A stretch of DNA of 64,000 nt, taken from contig CM066728.1 in the NCBI GenBank assembly GCA_033961575.1, positions 34,224,352-34,288,351 on the forward strand, read 5' to 3'. Made by a program: the position numbers and the translations under genes. The notes below the pieces were generated by a model. That model was not told where the DNA came from. It was given only the letters and a program-made list of their open reading frames with translations, and did not search any database. This DNA is from Aselliscus stoliczkanus. Its lineage: Eukaryota > Chordata > Mammalia > Chiroptera > Hipposideridae. Below are positions 58,840 through 64,000 of this stretch, in pieces; position 1 is the first letter of the stretch, and each line of letters opens with the position of its first letter.

Positions 58840-59430
58840 TCTTGTCACACAACCAAATTGTAAATTTTAAAAATAAATGTATGTTTTTAATGTGTTTTTA
58901 TTATATACTGTGCATATATCTATTATCATAATTATAAACCATCTTGTGTTACAATTATCCATTAGTATGTCTGTCTCCTCTACTAGATTATGTCTCTTGG
59001 GCACAAAGCACAGAGCCTGACACATGGCACGCATTTGATCAATAAATGAATGCATTAATGAGAAAAACATTTTGGTACCCCTAGTACCTAGTCTCAGGTA
59101 TAGTAACTATTTGTTGATTTATTGTCAGCCTTCAAAGCCTGGGCCTCTTTCTTTGAGATACAACTATTCCTTTGAAATAAGACATGTGTGTTTGGATCTG
59201 GGCAATTTTTTAAAAGAAAATGAGTATGAATAATGAGTTATAGATTGATCTTCTCAAGATTAATTGTTTCCTTCAATTTTATTCTTATCCTGAGGTTATA
59301 GTATCAAGCTCAATCTAGTATTAATAAAAGTACCAGAACACTGAATTTATTTCAGCTGGTATCTAGTAAGTGCCTTCCCTATGATACTTGCTGCTAAAGT
59401 GACATAACAAGAGAAGGCATGGTGTGCTTG
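58840..59430. other. Intronic DNA, mostly unassigned
   Basis: An L2-like end (CACATGGCACGCATTTGATC AATAAATGAATG) lies near 59020-59055. The rest is AT-rich. Confidence 0.4.
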
Positions 59431-60195
59431 ATTGAAAAATTATGGCCACAATATTTTCCAGCTCTTCCTATCAAGATATGGAGTCTATTCGCCTTGAATC
59501 TAGGGTGGCCTTGTGATCTATTTTGACCAACAGAATGTGGCAAGAGCAGAATTGTACGAGTTCTGGAGCCTAGGCTTTAAAATACTTTGCAGCTTCCTGG
59601 TTCACCTCTTGGAACATTCTTACCACCATGAAAGGAAGTCTGGGCTAGGCTAACAAATGATGAGAGATCACACAGAGAGACCCAGCCAGCAGCCAGCATC
59701 GAAGCCCCAGACACGGGAGTATGCACATCTTAGTCCTTGTAGCCCCAGTGGAACTACCAGATGATGCAAATTACATTAGTGATCCTAGATGAGATAAGAC
59801 AGACCACTGCTCAGGTGAGCTCAGCCCAGATCGTTGACCCTAGAATCACAAGGAACAATACATTGCTGCTTTTTCTTTTCTTTTTTTTTTTTTTTTTTTT
59901 GAGGAGAGGAGAGCAAAGTATTTTATTACCAAAAGTTCAAGTAAAGAAATATTTAAGGCTGTTGCAGCCTGATAAGACACTAGACACAGAAGCCTGCTGT
60001 CACATTAACAAAGTCTACACATAAAATCTTGGATCACTCAGACATCCAAGGACGGAAGCTGGTTGTGAACACATCTGGAATTCTGGTGAAAACCATGAAT
60101 GTTCAGACCATTCATCATTGTGATAAATTGTTGCTGTTTTAAGTTACTAAGTTTTATGATGGCCTGTTATGCAGCGGTTGATAAGCAATAAACAT
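59430..60195 (+). mobile_element. MaLR/MLT-type LTR split by a retrocopy
   Basis: CCTTGTGATCTATTTTGACC, CTGGAGCCTAGGCTTTAAAA and CACCATGAAAGGAAGTCTGG, then after the insertion TTAAGTTACTAAGTTTTATG and GTTATGCAGCGGTTGATAAG. Related to the copy at 4130-4535. No internal genes. Confidence 0.6.
59880..60110 (-). pseudogene. 5'-truncated processed retrocopy, source gene not identified
   Basis: A T-run of about 20 is followed by GAGGAGAGGAGAGCAAAGTA TTTTATTACC. In inverse complement this is a 3' UTR with an AATAAAATACTTTGCTCTCC poly(A) signal some 20 nt before a long A-tail. That layout is typical of an mRNA copied by L1. I do not recognise the source gene, and the left edge of the copy inside the LTR is uncertain. 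Confidence 0.6.
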
Positions 60196-60582
60196 AGGGA
60201 ACTACCCTTAAAAAGTTTGTGAAATTACTATGAATATGAATCAAGACAAAACACCCAAAGCCATCTATAAATTCAATTCAATCCCCATCAAAATTCCAAT
60301 GGCATTTTTCACAGAAATATAAAAACCAATCCTGAAATTCATGTGGAACCACAAGACCCCAAAGAGCCAAAACAATCCTGAGAAAGTAGAACAAAGCTGG
60401 AACATCGCATTTCCTGATTTCAAGCGATATTATAAACCTATAGTAATCAACACAGCATAGTATTTGCATAAAAACAGACACATAGACCAATGGATCAGAA
60501 TTGAGAGCCCAGAAATAAATCCACATATATATATATATGGTCAACTAATATTTGACAAAGCAGTCAAGAATACTCAATGGGG

Positions 60583-60984
60583 GGGCCAGCCAAGTGGCGC
60601 ATTGGTTGGTTAAGAGCTGGCTTGGGACGCTAGTGCCCTGGTTCGAATCCCACATATGAGGGCCAGTGACACTGCCCTCTACAGCTAACAACAGCTCCAC
60701 CTGGAGCTGGGTTGTGCGAGCCCCAGCAACGATGTAGGCTGCAGCCCCTGCTGCAGTGGACTGCCATAGGCTACAGTGAGTGGCCGGCAGCCAGCGTGAG
60801 CCACTGGCAGTGACCATCCAGAGGCCAGTGACCGATCTGTCTCATCCCGGAAGAACACAATGATGATACCAACATGGGCCAGTGAAGTGACATCTTCCAC
60901 AACTAGACTGAAGAACAAAAGGACAGCAACTGTCTGTTCCCCTCCCCCAATTCCCCAATAAAATCTTAAAAAAAAAAAAAAAAA
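60583..60984 (+). mobile_element. Long (about 400 bp) tRNA-derived SINE, tail variant without the extra C-block
   Basis: GGGCCAGCCAAGTGGCGCAT head, GAGGGCCAGTGACACTGCCC then TCTACAGCTAACAACAGCTC, body, CCAATTCCCCAATAAAATCT and poly(A). A perfect 17-bp target duplication AAGAATACTCAATGGGG is at 60566-60582 and 60985-61001, inside L1. Confidence 0.96.
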
Positions 60985-61144
60985 AAGAATACTCAATGGG
61001 GAAAGGACAGTCTCTTCAATAAATGATGTTGGGAAAACTGGATATTCCCATGCAAAAGAATGACATTGGACGCCCTATCTTACACCACTCACAAACATTA
61101 TCTTGAAATGGAATAAAACTTAAACATGAGATCTGAAATGTAAA

Positions 61145-61231
61145 AAGAAGAAGAAGAAGAAGAAGAAGAAGAAGAAGAAGAAGAAGAAGAAGAAGAAGAA
61201 GAAAAAGAAGAAGAAAAAGAAGAAGAAGAAA
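61145..61231. repeat. (GAA)n microsatellite inside L1
   Basis: About 19 uninterrupted GAA units followed by broken GAAAAA units. It sits where ordinary L1 has a short AGAAGAAAA stretch, so it is an expansion of L1 sequence. Confidence 0.92.
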
Positions 61232-61693
61232 GTTCCTTGCCATTGATCTTGGCAACAAATTTTTGGATATGACACCAAAAGTGCAAGCACCAAAAGCAAA
61301 AATAAAAAATAAATAAGTGGACTACATCAAAATGAAAACCTTCTGTACAGCAAGAGAAAAAAAATCATCAAAATGTAAAGGCAACCTATGGAATTGAAGA
61401 AAATATTTGAAACCTCTATCTATAGAGCTTAATATCCAAAATACGTAAGGAACTCATACAACTCAATAGCAAAAAAATAATAAATAATAAATAACCCACA
61501 AAAACCAACAATTCAATTAAAAAATGGGCAGAGGACTTGAATGGACATTTTCCCAAAGAAGACATACAAATGGTCAACAGGTACAGGAAAAGATATTCGA
61601 CATCACTAATCATCAGGGAGGGAAATGCAAATCAAAACCACAATGAGATATCACCTCACACCTGGCAGAATGACTATCATCAAAAAGGCAACA

Positions 61694-62082
61694 TATGGGC
61701 CAGTCGAGTAGCGCGTTGGTTGAGAGTTGGCTTGGGAGAACCAGCTCTCGGAAGCAGGGCCCTGGTTCGGATCCCACATGAGGGCCAGTGATGCTGCACC
61801 CTCTGCAGCTGGGATGGTGAACCATAGCTCGACCTGGAGCTGGGCTGCTGTGAGCTACCCTGAGTGGCCAGCAGCCAACATGAGCTGCCATGAGCCACTG
61901 TCCAATGGCTGGCGACCGACTGCCTCACCTGGGAAGAGCGCAATAATCACAATACCAACATGGGTCAGTGAAGTGATGTCCTCCACAACTAGACTGAAGA
62001 ACGAAAGGAGAGCAACTTGTCTGTTCCCCTTCCCTGATTCCCCAACGCTGTTCCCCTCCCCCACTTCCCCAATAAAATCTTT
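61694..62082 (+). mobile_element. Long tRNA-derived SINE, tail variant with the extra C-block
   Basis: GGGCCAGTCGAGTAGCGCGT head, diverged anticodon arm with an extra AGAACCAGCTCTCGGAAG piece, tail CCCAACGCTGTTCCCCTCCC and CCAATAAAATCTTT. Target duplication AAAAAGGCAACA at 61682-61693 and 62083-62094, inside L1. Confidence 0.95.
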
Positions 62083-62339
62083 AAAAAGGCAACAGTTAAC
62101 AAGTGTTGGCGAGGATGTGGAGAAAGAGGAACCCTTGTGTACTGTTGGCAGGAATGTAAATTGGTGCAGCTATTATGTGAACAGTATGGAGGTTCCTCAA
62201 AAACTTAAAATAGAATTGCTATATGATCTGGAAATCCTACTTCAAAGTATATATCTGAGGGAAATTACTATCTCAAAGAGATATCTGCACTTCCATGGTC
62301 ATTGCAGCATTGTTCACAATAGACATTGCTCTCAATAAA

Positions 62340-62567
62340 GCTGGAAAAAAACAAAAGATATAAATAAAACTAGTGCAGGATTATATATGATCAAGTAAAA
62401 AATATGACAGGCAAACAAGATGTGCTAAAGAAGATGAGAAAGGAAAATCATTGTTGGACAGAGAAACCAGAGAAGACTCTTGGAAAGAATAAAGGCCAAG
62501 CTGGTCTTGGAGAACTGGAAAGAACTGGATGAAGAAACAAGGAAACACACCGAGGTGGTGATGAGTT
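62340..62567. other. Sequence between L1 end and SINE, unassigned
   Basis: TGTTGGACAGAGAAACCAGA and similar A-rich, GA-rich DNA. May be L2-like; not assigned. Confidence 0.3.
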
Positions 62568-62583
62568 AAAGAAGCATACATTA

Positions 62584-63034
62584 GGGCCGGCCGAGTGGCA
62601 CATTGGTTAAGCGCTGGTTTTGGGATGCCAGCGGCCCCGGTTCGGATCCCACATGAGGGCCAGTGACACTGCCCTCTACAGCTAACAACAGCTCCACCTG
62701 GAGCTGGGCTGTGCGAGCCCCAGTGATGGTGTGGGCTGCAGCCCCTGCTGCAGTGGGCTGCCATAGGCTACAGTGAGTGGCCCGCAGCCAGCGTGAGCGG
62801 CTGGCAGCCAAGCGTGAGCTGCCAATAGCCGCGGTGAGCGACATCCAGAGGCCGGCAACCGATCTGCCTCATCCGGGAAGAGCGCAATGACGATACCAAC
62901 AGTGAAGCAACATCCTCCGCAACTAAAAACTGAAGAACAAAAAGACAGCACCTTGTCTGTTCCCCTTCCCCGATTCCCCAACACTGTTCCCCTCTGCCAA
63001 TTCCCCAATAAAATCTTTAAAAAAAAAAAAAAAA
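62584..63034 (+). mobile_element. Long (about 450 bp) tRNA-derived SINE, tail variant with the extra C-block, best preserved
   Basis: GGGCCGGCCGAGTGGCACAT head, CGGCCCCGGTTCGGATCCCA B-box, CCCTCTACAGCTAACAACAG, long body with repeated GCAGCCAGCGTGAGC-type units, CGATTCCCCAACACTGTTCC, then CCAATAAAATCTTT and poly(A). Target duplication AAAGAAGCATACATTA at 62568-62583 and 63035-63050. Confidence 0.97.
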
Positions 63035-63050
63035 AAAGAAGCATACATTA

Positions 63051-64000
63051 GAAAGTATTTTACCTATAATTAAAGTGTTTTACTTATAATTTCATTAAAT
63101 TAAATGTCCTTGTGTCTCCTACTCCCTGTGTCTTTTAGTTATGTTCATATAACTAAAGGCCCCAAAAGAAACATGGTGCATCTTTTCAAGCATCAATTTA
63201 ATTAATTATTTGAAGGAGAAGTTGTATAACTTAGTAAATTTTTTAAATTGTATTAAAGTAAATGCTGATATATCTGGAGTATGTTTCAAAATTCAAATGA
63301 CTTTTCAGGATAAAACAGACTTCAAAGAAATCTTTGGCTTGGAGATAATTCAATCCCCAGACCTCTGAATCTCTTCTGCCTTTGGGGTACTTTGGTGGAG
63401 AAGACCAAGAAACACTGTATTAATAGATCCCCTTACAAGTATAAACCTCGGAGCTTCTTTCTCTTCTAGTTTGTCTTCTTGGGCTCTGTTTAGAGCTCTT
63501 GATATTGGAACTGACAATCACTCTGGTACTAGACAGTAACTAACAGAGCCCATCAGGTTCAAGGAGTACAGAGGATCTAAGGCTCCCCAAACGCTGCTCA
63601 CATCACCAGCCAAGGCATTTTCTAAAGGGGCTATTGCAATGGCTTTGATATTTCAGAAAAGAAAGAAATCCCAGTTCAGCATGTACAGGGAAGCAATCAT
63701 GCAGTGAAAATGTACTGATACAGAAAAATCTTGATTATTCAGTGGCAGTTTATGTGTGGTAAATCTTGCTTTCAAATTATGAGCATAAAGGATATAACAT
63801 AATAATGTCCTTAATGTATGTCACAGATTTAGTAACCTACAGATCAGTAGCATCTATTAAAACAAAACATTTTCCTTTTTTCTAACTGAGGGAAAATATG
63901 AAACTCTAAAATAGAGAAAAAAATCTGTTTAGGTTTAGCCTGCGACATTATGTCATTAGCCATGAAGAGGCCAAAGGATCTTCTGAAAAAAGGAATGGGA
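63051..64000. other. Intronic DNA with no recognised feature
   Basis: AT-rich and apparently unique. No exon or repeat was identified up to the window end. Confidence 0.4.

Larger units (their letters stand above)
60250..62335 (+). mobile_element. LINE-1 3' part, sense, with two nested SINEs
   Basis: The + strand encodes L1 ORF2 C-terminal motifs around PIKIPMAFFTEI and KFMWNHKTPKRAKTIL with many stops, then continues through CAATGGGGAAAGGACAGTCT, TCATCAGGGAGGGAAATGCA and AATCAAAACCACAATGAGAT to about 62335. It is cut by SINEs at 60583 and 61694 and has a GAA expansion at 61145-61231. Confidence 0.9.
48458..64000 (+). other. MCC: MCC intron downstream of the EF-hand exon (partial)
   Basis: No exon continuing the MCC reading frame was found up to the end of the window. 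The intron is rich in L1, L2, mariner and long tRNA-derived SINEs. Confidence 0.6.

Noticed and set aside
61727..62338. 203-codon open frame, the longest in the window
   Set aside because: It crosses the long SINE at 61694 and the L1 junction; there is no domain and the frame is an accident of the insertion.
62682..63044. 120-codon minus frame and overlapping minus frames
   Set aside because: They are the inverse of the long SINE; related frames recur at 17709, 52895 and 60685.
1..64000. Bacterial or phage systems, CRISPR arrays, rRNA
   Set aside because: The window is vertebrate intron and repeat DNA; none of these signatures is present.

Overview
This window is non-coding mammalian genomic DNA from inside one large gene. 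It is AT-rich and CpG-poor, has no bacterial-style gene packing, and is filled with LINE-1, L2, MIR, MaLR LTRs, hAT/Tigger/mariner DNA transposons, tRNA-derived SINEs and microsatellites. The young SINEs have a head close to GGGCCGGCCGAGTGGCGCAG. They occur as a short form of about 100 bp and a long form of about 400 bp ending in AATAAAATCTTT plus poly(A). With the L1 3' end type and the lack of Alu, B1/B2, Ves or horse-type ERE bodies, they point to a bat, most likely Yinpterochiroptera (Rhinolophus, Hipposideros or Megaderma group). That placement is an inference from SINE type, not proven.

Only one coding exon is convincing: 48213-48457 on the + strand. It encodes part of an EF-hand region that I recognise, from memory of the family, as the long isoform of MCC (colorectal mutant cancer protein). 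It has a branch point, polypyrimidine tract, AG acceptor and GTAGGT donor. All the rest is read as MCC intron: more than 48 kb upstream and more than 15 kb downstream. Other open frames in the window look like chance or repeat-derived frames.

Layout: 1-1295 antisense L1 split by a 79-bp mariner MITE; 1.5-9 kb Tigger MITE, an LTR and mostly unique DNA; 10-13 kb simple repeats, MIR and a SINE; 15.3-18.6 kb MaLR LTRs and SINEs; 18.6-26 kb mostly unassigned DNA plus a Tigger-like element; 26-28.4 kb old L1M; 29-46 kb scattered SINEs, a foldback mariner (about 39.96-40.53 kb) and L1 3' ends; 46-50 kb the MCC exon and its surroundings; 50-57 kb L1, L2 and long SINEs; 57.8-58.84 kb an internally deleted mariner; 59.4-63.05 kb an LTR with a retrocopy, then a sense L1 with two nested long SINEs and a third just beyond.

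I found no undescribed multi-gene system. The points most worth following are the long SINE and its two tail variants, the foldback mariner, the hairpin MITE, the unusual EF-hand loop, and several sense-oriented SINE poly(A) signals within the MCC introns.
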